Shown: positions 16,524 through 21,815 of the stretch, one piece after another
How the letters are laid out: the number at the start of each line of letters is the position of its first letter
Position numbering within the stretch: position 1 is the first letter of the stretch
Source of the DNA: a virus
Direction: 5' to 3' (one strand)
IMG/VR virus record: IMGVR_UViG_3300033144_002700
Location: 1 to 21,815 of that record
Length of the DNA: 21,815 nucleotides
Notes under the pieces: generated by a model
Told to the model about the DNA's origin: nothing
The model's database searches: none
What the model saw: the letters and a program-made list of their open reading frames with translations, nothing else
Made by a program: the position numbers and the translations under genes

Positions 16524-16970
16524 CTATTTGCCAGCCTTTTTCTTTTTACTGGCCTTCTTCACGACTTTGAGCTTCGACGCCGGCTCCTCGCTTTCGACCT
16601 CAGCGATCATGTCTTCGAGATCCACTTGGTTGTCTTCAGCCTTCTCATCCATGAGTCCAGCCTCCTTGGCATCAGCGGTTGTCTCACTGGCCCGTTCTTC
16701 AACTCTAGCCATGATTATGTATCCCACGCCATAGGTCAGCAGCTGTAAGTGCAGATAATTGACCATCTCGATGTACGAGTCGTTCTTTTTCTCGGAGTAC
16801 ACCTTCATCACCGAGGTCTCGTTTGGATTACCTGCTTTTGTGAGAACAGTATTTCCTTTCTCGTCTCTCTCTGCAGCAATGACCTCGACACTCTTTCTGC
16901 CATCTTTGTTCTTGCATTCGATTCGGCACCCGATCTTGTCTAAGTACCTGCTAAATTCCTTTGCTTTCAT
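16524..16970 (-). CDS. Hypothetical protein with acidic linker and basic tail (148 aa)
   Basis: 148 residues from ATG 16970, overlapping the previous stop by four bases (ATGA). The first ~100 residues look like a globular domain with a Lys/Glu-rich surface (KEFSRYLDKIGCRIECKNKD) and a helix LHLQLLTYGVGYIIMARVEE; this is followed by an acidic stretch (EDNQVDLEDMIAEVESEEPA) and a C-terminal basic tail KKASKKKKAGK. The Lys-rich tail resembles those of DNA-binding proteins. It belongs to the early-looking accessory operon 18381-16524. No family is recognised. Confidence 0.5.
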   Translation of the reverse strand: MKAKEFSRYLDKIGCRIECKNKDGRKSVEVIAAERDEKGNTVLTKAGNPNETSVMKVYSEKKNDSYIEMVNYLHLQLLTYGVGYIIMARVEERASETTADAKEAGLMDEKAEDNQVDLEDMIAEVESEEPASKLKVVKKASKKKKAGK

Positions 16971-17503
16971 ATTCCTATCTGTTTTAGTATTCTCTTTAAT
17001 TCTGATTTGTTTTTGATGGTGCCGTTGAACACCATGTGACTTCCTCTTCCATGTGTGCCAGTCTTCTCTACCAGAACCTTCTTAAGGTGCTCATTGAAGA
17101 TCATAGACGAAGCATCTTCGAAAATATACTCCACCCAAGGACTTGTTTTTGGAGCGTCGCCTTTTACAGAATGTCTACCTCTTTTCCATTTCTTTCCTGT
17201 TGCCTGCTCGACCTTATTCAAGTAATCTTCTATGTCTTTATGATCTAGAGCTTTTACTCTTAACCACTTAACCCCTGCGTCAGGTATATAGAAAGAATCC
17301 TCATAAACTTCCCAATCACACCAACGGTATCGCTTATATCTTGCACCGTCGCAGTCTTCTCTTTTATCAGTGTCCTCTACGTCTTTCTTTTTTAAACCTT
17401 GTTCATGAACATCTTCAATCCCTCTGAAGTAGTCAACAACTTTTGCTTGATACTCAAAGCCCACATGAAACTCTTCTAATTCTGGAGTGTAGTATTTACT
17501 CAT
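16967..17503 (-). CDS. Conserved phage hypothetical protein (178 aa, EFHVGFEY type)
   Basis: 178 residues from ATG 17503, overlapping the upstream gene by eight bases and the downstream gene by four (ATGA). It begins MSKYYTPELEEFHVGFEYQA, an opening I associate with a family of uncharacterised proteins common in Bacteroidetes phages. The middle has Trp-rich KRYRWCDWEVYEDSFYIPD (about 58-76), and a later RGRHSVKGDAPKTSPWVEYI. The protein is mixed alpha/beta without signal peptide or membrane segment. Location in a string of small overlapping genes suggests a host-takeover or metabolism accessory role, which is unproven. Confidence 0.6.
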   Translation of the reverse strand: MSKYYTPELEEFHVGFEYQAKVVDYFRGIEDVHEQGLKKKDVEDTDKREDCDGARYKRYRWCDWEVYEDSFYIPDAGVKWLRVKALDHKDIEDYLNKVEQATGKKWKRGRHSVKGDAPKTSPWVEYIFEDASSMIFNEHLKKVLVEKTGTHGRGSHMVFNGTIKNKSELKRILKQIGI

Positions 17504-17711
17504 ATTCTTTTGGTTTTAGTCTTGGATATAATTCAATTAATGTATTCTTTACTCCTTCATTATGTAGTGCATTTTCCAACTGCTGAATATAAGTCTTTAC
17601 AGCTTCGTCAACTTTAAAGTGATTATACTCTGTTGGAGAAATTTTTACAGAAACATAATGGCTTGACTTATTATTTTCTTGCCTTTCTTCAAGCATCTCT
17701 ATTGTACTCAT
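17496..17711 (-). CDS. Small hypothetical protein (71 aa)
   Basis: 71 residues from ATG 17711, 12 bases after the preceding stop and overlapping the next start by eight bases. The sequence is polar and probably helical, with YVSVKISPTEYNHFKVDEAV in the centre and a Lys/Glu-rich end (LYPRLKPKEYE). No conserved motif or membrane segment is seen. Tight packing with same-strand neighbours is the main support. Confidence 0.5.
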   Translation of the reverse strand: MSTIEMLEERQENNKSSHYVSVKISPTEYNHFKVDEAVKTYIQQLENALHNEGVKNTLIELYPRLKPKEYE

Positions 17712-17723
17712 CTTCTTTTTGGT

Positions 17724-17936
17724 TTAAAGGTTTCTACTTTCATAACATTCCTTACAATACTTCAACTCCTCCCCATCTTCACCACAAGGAACAAACATCC
17801 ATAACTCTAAAGGCTGCTTTAGGAACTTGGCGTAGTTGACCGTTATCTCCCAAGATTGACTGATAGCCCATCCGTATGATCCACCAGTGTCCTCACATAG
17901 CTCCAGAACAAAATCTGTCATACTAACTAGCTTCAT
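17724..17936 (-). CDS. Small hypothetical protein (70 aa) with C-terminal Cys motif
   Basis: 70 residues from ATG 17936, overlapping the upstream gene's stop as ATGA. Its C-terminus has Cys at PCGEDGEELKYCKEC (C-x9-C-x2-C), a pattern that could bind a metal ion with partners, though only three Cys are present. The N-terminal part (MTDFVLELCEDTGGSYGW) is unrecognised. It is part of the coupled run 18381-17724. Confidence 0.5.
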   Translation of the reverse strand: MKLVSMTDFVLELCEDTGGSYGWAISQSWEITVNYAKFLKQPLELWMFVPCGEDGEELKYCKECYESRNL

Positions 17937-18136
17937 GATCCCACCTCCTCTATTGATTCTTTTCCAGCCCGAATCATGTTAATGGTCCCAAGACTTGAGT
18001 ACCTACTTACCCGACTTATGATTTCTATTTTCTGCCCGATAAAAATACCTTTAGCCTGATGCTTATCACTAGCCGATATATGCTTATCTATTAGCAGCTG
18101 TCCGTTTGATAATTCCAATTTACATCTGAACATCAT
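17933..18136 (-). CDS. Small hypothetical protein (67 aa)
   Basis: 67 residues from ATG 18136, overlapping the previous stop as ATGA; a second ATG follows immediately and either may be used. The fold looks beta-rich (CKLELSNGQLLIDKHISA) with GQKIEIISRVSRYSS in the middle. No family is recognised. Confidence 0.48.
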   Translation of the reverse strand: MMFRCKLELSNGQLLIDKHISASDKHQAKGIFIGQKIEIISRVSRYSSLGTINMIRAGKESIEEVGS

Positions 18137-18381
18137 GATCCCGCCTCCAGTGTTATGGTCCCGTGGAACTGTTCGAATTGGTCCTTGCCAAATTTATTTT
18201 CAAGAATCTGTGACGGACCTTCAGGGCTTAAAGCTATTCCGCTAAAATTAGCTCCAGAGTCTACGCCGCCGGTTACAAGTACTGGTGATACGTCGTCGTG
18301 GTTCTTTAAGACAACTACATTCCCAATGTAGAATATGTTTTCAATAGGTTCAGGATCCCTCTCCTTAATAGTGATTTTCAT
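18133..18381 (-). CDS. Small hypothetical protein (82 aa), beta-rich
   Basis: 82 residues from ATG 18381. The sequence has several short hydrophobic strands (IENIFYIGNVVVLKNHDD, VSPVLVTGG) and a mixed C-terminus, suggesting a compact beta domain. It heads the coupled group of small genes and has a TATATTTG box about 140 bases upstream. Function unknown. Confidence 0.5.
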   Translation of the reverse strand: MKITIKERDPEPIENIFYIGNVVVLKNHDDVSPVLVTGGVDSGANFSGIALSPEGPSQILENKFGKDQFEQFHGTITLEAGS

Positions 18382-18390
18382 AATGATGTA

Positions 18391-18573
18391 TTAGTTAGTA
18401 AATAGATGTCGATGAAGACTGACGCTTAGAGAAGTAGTCGGTCCGATTAGACCAGACCAACCACAACTCCTATATCCTGCGCCAAGGACAATGGTGTACA
18501 TTCCCCACCAAGGGCACAGCAAATATAGTAAATTATCCTTATACCTGACAAACGGAACCCGAAATGTTTTCAT
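18391..18573 (-). CDS. Possible small protein (60 aa), doubtful
   Basis: A 60-codon frame from ATG 18573 (MKTFRVPFVRYKDNLLYLLC...) ends nine bases before the next gene. Trp, Gly, Tyr and Cys are frequent (WWGMYTIVLGAGYRSCGW) and the last residues are Ser/His/Leu-rich. Against it: a TATATTTG box at 18520 lies inside, so the transcript for the downstream gene may start here and the segment may be leader. Could be a small phage protein or a chance frame. Confidence 0.28.
   Translation of the reverse strand: MKTFRVPFVRYKDNLLYLLCPWWGMYTIVLGAGYRSCGWSGLIGPTTSLSVSLHRHLFTN
18520..18527 (-). promoter_or_regulatory. Bacteroidetes-type promoter for the leftward accessory operon
   Basis: The minus strand reads TATATTTG with TTTG 21 bases upstream, the closest match in this window to the full Bacteroidetes promoter (TTTG, ~19-21 bases, TAnnTTTG). 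It would give a ~130-base leader before the 82-residue gene. Confidence 0.6.
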
Positions 18574-19426
18574 TCTGTCAATATACCCACTACCTAACTA
18601 ATTGAAAACCAACCCCTCTTCCTATCTAATTGTAGTTATTATATATGTTTACTTACTATTAAGTATTGATCCTGCCCCTCCCAGTATTCAGTTCACCAGA
18701 ATAATGTGTGGCACTATACTGCTATATAGCTAACTCTACTCTTTCTTATTAGTATATGCATCGATATTGGATGCGTCCGCATATCCGAGCGCATGTTCGT
18801 CCGCATATATAGGTACCTGCTATATAGATACCCCTCCCCCTTAATTTATTGGTAGTCAACAAGTTAGGGATGCCTATTTCCTGTCTGGGAGAAAAAACTA
18901 CTAGGGGGGCGTTTACAGGGTGTTCGTGTATGTGGGGGTACTATTATATACATCCGGCCCCTCCCCTATCTGAGGGAAAACCGAACCGCGACAAATGCAC
19001 CTTATGAGAGGGCGTAACTATCTTTACCTCTTTTTGGGGCTAATTGATTGAGGGCCAACACGTTACAGGGGGTGATTATTGTCGTTATTTGGCCTATTTG
19101 TCGTGGTTTTGGGGGGTTGTGAGTTGTTTTGGCGCTCGTCTGTAGGAAGAAGTACATAACCCAATCCCCTTAATCCCAGTGATACCAACGCTTTGCGGCT
19201 GCATTGCGCTCGCATCACCTTAGCATACTACACACACACGGTTAACACTATATTAAGCCTATTATGTTAAGATGTCCAACTAATTACGCTAATTTTATTC
19301 TATTGATCCTCAGTTAGTTACAAGTTATTTGTTGCGTTCTCGTAACTTTTATTGAAGTATCAGCGTTACACTATACAACACCAACAAACAAACATTCATC
19401 AATACACACACTAACACACATACATT
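18574..19426. other. Gene-free divergent region; candidate origin or control region
   Basis: About 850 bases separate leftward and rightward genes and carry no credible coding frame. The first third is A/T-rich with short direct repeats (listed separately). The middle has C-rich runs on the plus strand (CCCCTCCCCC, CCCCTCCCC) and then G-rich runs (GGGGGGCG, GTGGGGG, TTTTGGGGGG). The last ~60 bases before 19427 are A/C-rich, nearly free of G, and probably form an unstructured leader. A hairpin GTGAT/ATCAC (19179 and 19214) encloses a G/C-rich segment. No exact rightward TAnnTTTG box was found. Such a region may hold the replication origin and the promoters for both arms. Confidence 0.5.
18719..18827. 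repeat. Nested pair of 11-base direct repeats
   Basis: CTGCTATATAG occurs at 18719-18729 and 18817-18827, and between them CGTCCGCATAT occurs at 18774-18784 and 18798-18808 (24 bases apart, near two helical turns). A small hairpin GCATC/GATGC (18758-18774) lies between. Repeats of this size and spacing resemble protein-binding iterons or operators. Confidence 0.55.
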
Positions 19427-19891
19427 ATGTCAGTAGTAACAAAACAAGCGCCGAAAGGCAAAGCAACTAAGAAGGCTAACAAGCTAACGAAGGCGGACAA
19501 AGAACGCAGAGCAAAGCAACCCGCGAAGATGAACAAGCGAGCAGCGAGCGACCTTGCAGCCGTGCAAGCATTCGATAAGGACAACACCAATGCATACAAG
19601 CGCCTGCAGATGACGGCTAAAGTAAAGCGCGTTGATTCTATGGGCCTAAATAAGGCGCTTAAGGACTTCTTGAAGGCGGCCAAGGAAACGATGACGGCTA
19701 AAGAGCTAAAGTGCCTTACATTCGCTAACGTGAAAGCGGCCATAGAAGTGAGTCCAAAGTACAAGGACTTGCAGTTATTCACTGAGGGCCAAATGACGCT
19801 CATTTGTAACAAGGTGCTAAAGGGTCACAACCAACATATCGCACGTGCCGCAAAAGTGGAGCGTCAGAACAAAGCACAGGCAAAAAAATAG
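19427..19891 (+). CDS. Lys/Ala-rich basic protein (154 aa)
   Basis: 154 residues from ATG 19427 after an A/C-rich leader. The first ~45 residues are dominated by Lys, Ala and Arg (APKGKATKKANKLTKADKER), as in DNA- or RNA-binding tails; the rest is helical and still basic, with SMGLNKALKDFLKAAKETMT and QMTLICNKVLKGHNQHIARA. No catalytic motif or membrane segment. It is the first rightward gene, next to the candidate origin and directly upstream of the structured stretch at 19892. A nucleic-acid-binding role, possibly with that RNA, is plausible from charge and position only. Confidence 0.6.
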   Translation: MSVVTKQAPKGKATKKANKLTKADKERRAKQPAKMNKRAASDLAAVQAFDKDNTNAYKRLQMTAKVKRVDSMGLNKALKDFLKAAKETMTAKELKCLTFANVKAAIEVSPKYKDLQLFTEGQMTLICNKVLKGHNQHIARAAKVERQNKAQAKK

Positions 19892-20151
19892 TATTGCCTA
19901 GGGTGTACGCAATAGCGTGAACCGGTGCCACATTGGAACCACCACACCCACTAGTTAACCGCCGCCGAAAGGTAGCAACCGGACAAATGCACGTCTTTAC
20001 GTGTGCCCTCTTTAGGGTGTCCAATAGTGTTGCCACTTAGTATGCGTATTATAATAGCGGGGACATCTTGAATGGATTGCATTAATACTAACAATGCAGC
20101 ACCCTTGTGACTCGGGGTTAATAGACCAACAACACAGACACGGAACAGCCG

Positions 20152-20169
20152 TATCAATTGATAGCTATC
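20152..20169. repeat. Overlapping palindromes
   Basis: TATCAATTGATA (20152-20163) is a perfect 12-base palindrome that overlaps GATAGCTATC (20160-20169), a perfect 10-base palindrome. They may be alternative hairpin arms of the RNA or a dimeric protein site. Confidence 0.4.
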
Positions 20170-20359
20170 TGGCAGCATCTTGTTAATCATCGCCGCGATT
20201 GAAATATCGCCGAGAACCTTAGTAAAGGGGAAACAGTCAGAACAAACAACAACCTATTCACCACTACAAACGTGAGTAGGCCACAGGTCACAATGATCTG
20301 TACACTAAAGTGTCCGCTGTATCTGCGTAGTGGACGATAAGCTCAACGCAGAGACAACT

Positions 20360-20395
20360 AGCACCGAGGCAACCATAAGACCTCGGTGCTTTTAT
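20360..20395 (+). terminator. Terminator-like hairpin ending the structured RNA region
   Basis: AGCACCGAGG (20360-20369) pairs perfectly with CCTCGGTGCT (20381-20390) across an 11-base loop and runs into TTTAT. The T-run is short, so termination may be partial; the tRNA begins three bases later. Confidence 0.7.
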
Positions 20396-20397
20396 AT

Positions 20398-20471
20398 GTT
20401 CCAGTAGCTCAGTGGCAAGAGCACTCGCCTACAAACGTGAGAGGTCGCAGGTTCGAATCCTGTCTGGAATA
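20398..20471 (+). tRNA. tRNA with an apparent eight-base anticodon loop (identity unresolved)
   Basis: A full cloverleaf can be drawn: acceptor GTTCCAG/CTGGAAT (20398-20404 with 20464-20470, first pair G-U), D stem GCTC/GAGC, anticodon stem CTCGC/GTGAG (one G-U), T stem GCAGG/CCTGT with the standard TTCGAAT loop, discriminator A 20471. CCA is not encoded. The anticodon loop reads CTACAAAC (20429-20436), eight bases; taking the T as position 33 gives anticodon ACA (codon UGU, Cys), which is unusual because Cys tRNAs normally have GCA. Total length 74 instead of 73 reflects the extra base. It could be a frameshift-type or decoy tRNA, a decayed gene, or affected by a sequencing error. Confidence 0.85.
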
Positions 20472-20490
20472 CTCATCAACAATCAATACA

Positions 20491-20598
20491 ATGATCACAC
20501 TTAACTGCCAATGCTGCGGGAAACAATTCCTGAACGCAAGCCAAACACATTCAGCAACTACGTGCATCATCTGCACAGTTAACGCCAAGAAAACATGA
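20491..20598 (+). CDS. Tiny zinc-ribbon-like protein (35 aa)
   Basis: A 35-residue frame from ATG 20491, after the tRNA. It has two Cys pairs, C-x2-C at residues 6-9 (CQCC) and C-x2-C at 25-28 (CIIC), spaced as in minimal zinc ribbons. A longer version of this frame starting at 20386 would read through the tRNA and is rejected. Its TGA overlaps the next start (ATGA). Role unknown; such ribbons often mediate protein or nucleic acid contacts. Confidence 0.55.
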   Translation: MITLNCQCCGKQFLNASQTHSATTCIICTVNAKKT

Positions 20599-20825
20599 AC
20601 ACACCAGAACGTATCAACGACATCCTAGACGGTGCAGGATCCTCATTCTATTCAGACGAGGTAAAGCACGTAAGAGCAAACGTATTCCAATCAATCGAAC
20701 ACAGCTGCATAGTTCACTACACTAACGCCGAACTTTACTACCTTGACGAAGAAATGTTAATGGTTATGAAGGGTGCCGACGAGGTAATCGAGACAAGCAA
20801 AGGCACCGCATACGCATTCAATTAA
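20595..20825 (+). CDS. Small hypothetical protein (76 aa)
   Basis: 76 residues from ATG 20595, coupled to the zinc-ribbon gene by ATGA. The sequence is acidic with a helical start (ERINDILDGAGSSFYSDEVK) and beta-like VIETSKGTAYAF end. No membrane segment or known motif. It is part of a string of tiny rightward genes with A/C-rich start contexts. Confidence 0.5.
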   Translation: MNTPERINDILDGAGSSFYSDEVKHVRANVFQSIEHSCIVHYTNAELYYLDEEMLMVMKGADEVIETSKGTAYAFN

Positions 20826-20837
20826 TCTCTATCAACC

Positions 20838-20987
20838 ATGAAATACAAGCTCAACAGGCGTAGAAGAATCGGAGACTCGAACTTCTACATAAGCAGCGGA
20901 GGGCTGTTCTGGACAAGAGCACCCAAAACGCCGGTGACTGGGATAACCCAGCGCGGTAAAACTAAACCATTCTTCACCTGTAACTAG
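20838..20987 (+). CDS. Very small basic protein (49 aa)
   Basis: 49 residues from ATG 20838 (AACCATG context), ending in TAG. It begins MKYKLNRRRRIGDSNFYISS and has a Trp/Arg centre and a Lys/Thr/Phe end. Positive charge is high. Start context and close spacing (12 bases) to its neighbours support it; function unknown. Confidence 0.45.
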   Translation: MKYKLNRRRRIGDSNFYISSGGLFWTRAPKTPVTGITQRGKTKPFFTCN

Positions 20988-20993
20988 ACAGCC

Positions 20994-21140
20994 ATGAAAC
21001 CTAAACCAGAGAAATACAGCAGCGCATTCAGCAACGAAGCATCCAGAGTAGCAGCAGCATTCTGCACTGAACTATGGATGAACACCCTAGACGGAAACAT
21101 ATTTTTACAGGAGATCCAACGTAGGATCCAAGACAATTAA
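20994..21140 (+). CDS. Very small hypothetical protein (48 aa)
   Basis: 48 residues from ATG 20994, six bases after the previous stop. The sequence (YSSAFSNEASRVAAAFCTEL in the first half, DGNIFLQEIQRRIQDN at the end) looks like two amphipathic helices. No family is recognised. Confidence 0.45.
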   Translation: MKPKPEKYSSAFSNEASRVAAAFCTELWMNTLDGNIFLQEIQRRIQDN

Positions 21141-21160
21141 TCATCAAACATCGAGACATC

Positions 21161-21343
21161 ATGAAAAATTCAATCAACTCAAAAGCAGTAAAGAACGAAG
21201 TGTTAGCCGCAAAAGCTAAAGGACAGACTTCTAAGGTATCAACCAAGGTGGTATCCGAGACAGCGATCCTGTTAGGGTTCGTGCTCGCACTAGGTGCCGC
21301 AATCACCATCAACGCTATAAACCATGGCTTCCCGTCATTCTAA
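21161..21343 (+). CDS. Small single-pass membrane protein (60 aa)
   Basis: 60 residues from ATG 21161. A Lys-rich N-terminal half (KAVKNEVLAAKAKGQTSK) precedes one hydrophobic segment, ETAILLGFVLALGAAITI (about residues 33-50), followed by a short tail (NAINHGFPSF). The positive-inside rule would put the N-terminus in the cytoplasm. Small membrane proteins of this kind in phage early regions may affect the host membrane or superinfection; nothing specific is shown. Confidence 0.55.
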   Translation: MKNSINSKAVKNEVLAAKAKGQTSKVSTKVVSETAILLGFVLALGAAITINAINHGFPSF

Positions 21344-21353
21344 ACCCATAACT

Positions 21354-21686
21354 ATGTCAGGTAAAACCAAAAAATGGAAGGTTGTCGGGGAGCTCGATAA
21401 CATCCAGATCGTACAGGAGAAAGACCTCGGAGAAGGCGACATTCAAGACCATGGAGTAGCAAGAGTAGGCTGCTGGAGTCATGAGGTGCCAGACTACCAC
21501 GAGGCTGAGGAGAACGCTCACCTCATGTCAGCATCACCAGATCTACTCAAGGCGCTCACCGAACTAACAGATTTCTTGAAGTTCAACCACCCAGAGGAGG
21601 GGCGGAAGTACGACGATGACAGACACGAGGAGCTAACCGCCGAAGCAGAGGCAGCAATCAGGAAAGCTAAGAACCAAAACCCATAA
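21354..21686 (+). CDS. Phage small protein of the 'AAPELLEAL' type (110 aa)
   Basis: 110 residues from ATG 21354, 10 bases after the previous stop; an in-frame ATG at 21324 would overlap the membrane protein by 20 bases and is less likely, because the ATAACTATGTCAGG context at 21354 matches that of the next gene. The core ENAHLMSASPDLLKALTELT followed by a terminal AEAAIRKA helix is the pattern of a very common but uncharacterised family in phage accessory regions. No catalytic residues are known for it. Confidence 0.65.
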   Translation: MSGKTKKWKVVGELDNIQIVQEKDLGEGDIQDHGVARVGCWSHEVPDYHEAEENAHLMSASPDLLKALTELTDFLKFNHPEEGRKYDDDRHEELTAEAEAAIRKAKNQNP

Positions 21687-21688
21687 CC

Positions 21689-21815
21689 ATGTCAGTATCA
21701 AATCCAGACAACAACGTGGAACTAGTATTGAACCTCATGAACTTCAGCCCATTCGGAGCAATGGGTCAAGCATTCATTATCAACGCCATCCGAGAGTACT
21801 CGGAGACTGTAGTAG
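21689..21815 (+). CDS. Phage hypothetical protein, partial at right edge
   Basis: A frame opens at ATG 21689, two bases after the previous stop, and is still open at the window end after 42 codons. The segment LVLNLMNFSPFGAMGQAFII followed by NAIREYSE resembles a family of small phage proteins of unknown function with a conserved 'MNFS.GA..QAF...AI' core. Its C-terminus is missing. Confidence 0.6.
   Translation, partial: MSVSNPDNNVELVLNLMNFSPFGAMGQAFIINAIREYSETVV

Larger units (their letters stand above)
19892..20395 (+). ncRNA. Candidate large structured noncoding RNA
   Basis: About 500 bases without a credible frame contain many hairpins: TATTGC/GCAATA (19892/19909), CCGGT/ACCGG (19922/19978), a possible three-way junction closed by GGACA/TGTCC (19981/20018) holding two hairpins that both have CTTT loops, TGCATT/AATGCA (20078/20093), GCGAT/ATCGC (20195/20206), a nine-pair stem (20253-20261 with 20272-20280), a seven-pair stem (20283-20289 with 20295-20301), and an H-type pseudoknot (20312-20318 with 20329-20335; 20323-20328 with 20346-20351). 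A terminator-like hairpin ends it and a tRNA follows. The size, phage setting and tRNA neighbour recall GOLLD and ROOL RNAs. The 5' end is a guess; pairing is by eye and some helices compete. Confidence 0.5.

Noticed and set aside
18574-19426. CRISPR array
   Set aside because: The repeats are only 11 bases, in two pairs, without regular spacer units.
19892-20395. Group I intron, tmRNA or RNase P RNA
   Set aside because: I could not find the conserved core sequences of these RNAs, and the adjacent tRNA is complete on its own.
20429-20436. Reading the tRNA as an amber suppressor (CTA) or Val (TAC) tRNA
   Set aside because: Those readings place C at position 33 or break the anticodon stem, and TAG is used as a normal stop by several genes here, including the terminase.
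20386-20598. A 70-codon frame starting at 20386
   Set aside because: Its first half is the translated tRNA and part of the terminator hairpin; the credible gene begins at 20491.

Overview
The window reads as part of a tailed double-stranded DNA phage genome, most likely a podovirus infecting a Bacteroidetes (flavobacterium-like) host and probably related to the crAss-like phages (Crassvirales). The reasons are: (i) the order terminase large subunit - portal - acidic scaffold - HK97-fold-like major capsid protein - a run of ~250-residue head-tail proteins - a very large tail protein; (ii) the Bacteroidetes-type promoter box TAnnTTTG, which recurs in the form TATATTTG ahead of minus-strand genes; (iii) weak Shine-Dalgarno sites and A/C-rich leaders before start codons. 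Family assignment is inferred from gene order and sequence character, not from a database search. Stop codons TAA, TGA and TAG are all used normally, so there is no sign of amber recoding here.

Layout. Positions 1-18381 are transcribed leftward: a block of small accessory genes (18381-16063), an HNH nuclease, a winged-helix protein coupled to the large terminase, a probable abundant head protein, three small basic or unknown proteins, portal, scaffold, major capsid protein, four ~250-residue connector/ring-type proteins, and a giant protein that runs off the left edge. Positions 18574-19426 are an 850-base gene-free divergent region with paired short direct repeats (candidate origin or control region). 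From 19427 rightward the genes are small and mostly unknown: a Lys/Ala-rich basic protein, a ~500-base gene-free stretch that folds well on paper and ends in a terminator-like hairpin, a tRNA gene, and a tight string of tiny ORFs running off the right edge.

Control. Three leftward units are each bracketed by a TATATTTG box and a rho-independent terminator: the 133-residue protein (box 16490, terminator 16026), the 267-residue putative head protein (box 12989, terminator 12068), and scaffold plus capsid (box 8719, terminator 6141). This suggests these products are made in excess of their neighbours. Many of the other leftward genes are linked by ATGA or TAATG overlaps.

Most interesting: the structured intergenic stretch 19892-20395, which has several hairpins, a possible three-way junction and a possible H-type pseudoknot, lies just upstream of a tRNA whose anticodon loop appears to have eight rather than seven bases. 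A 13-base segment of that tRNA's anticodon arm also occurs, in hairpin context, inside the structured stretch. It may be a large phage noncoding RNA of the kind represented by GOLLD and ROOL, or a new one.
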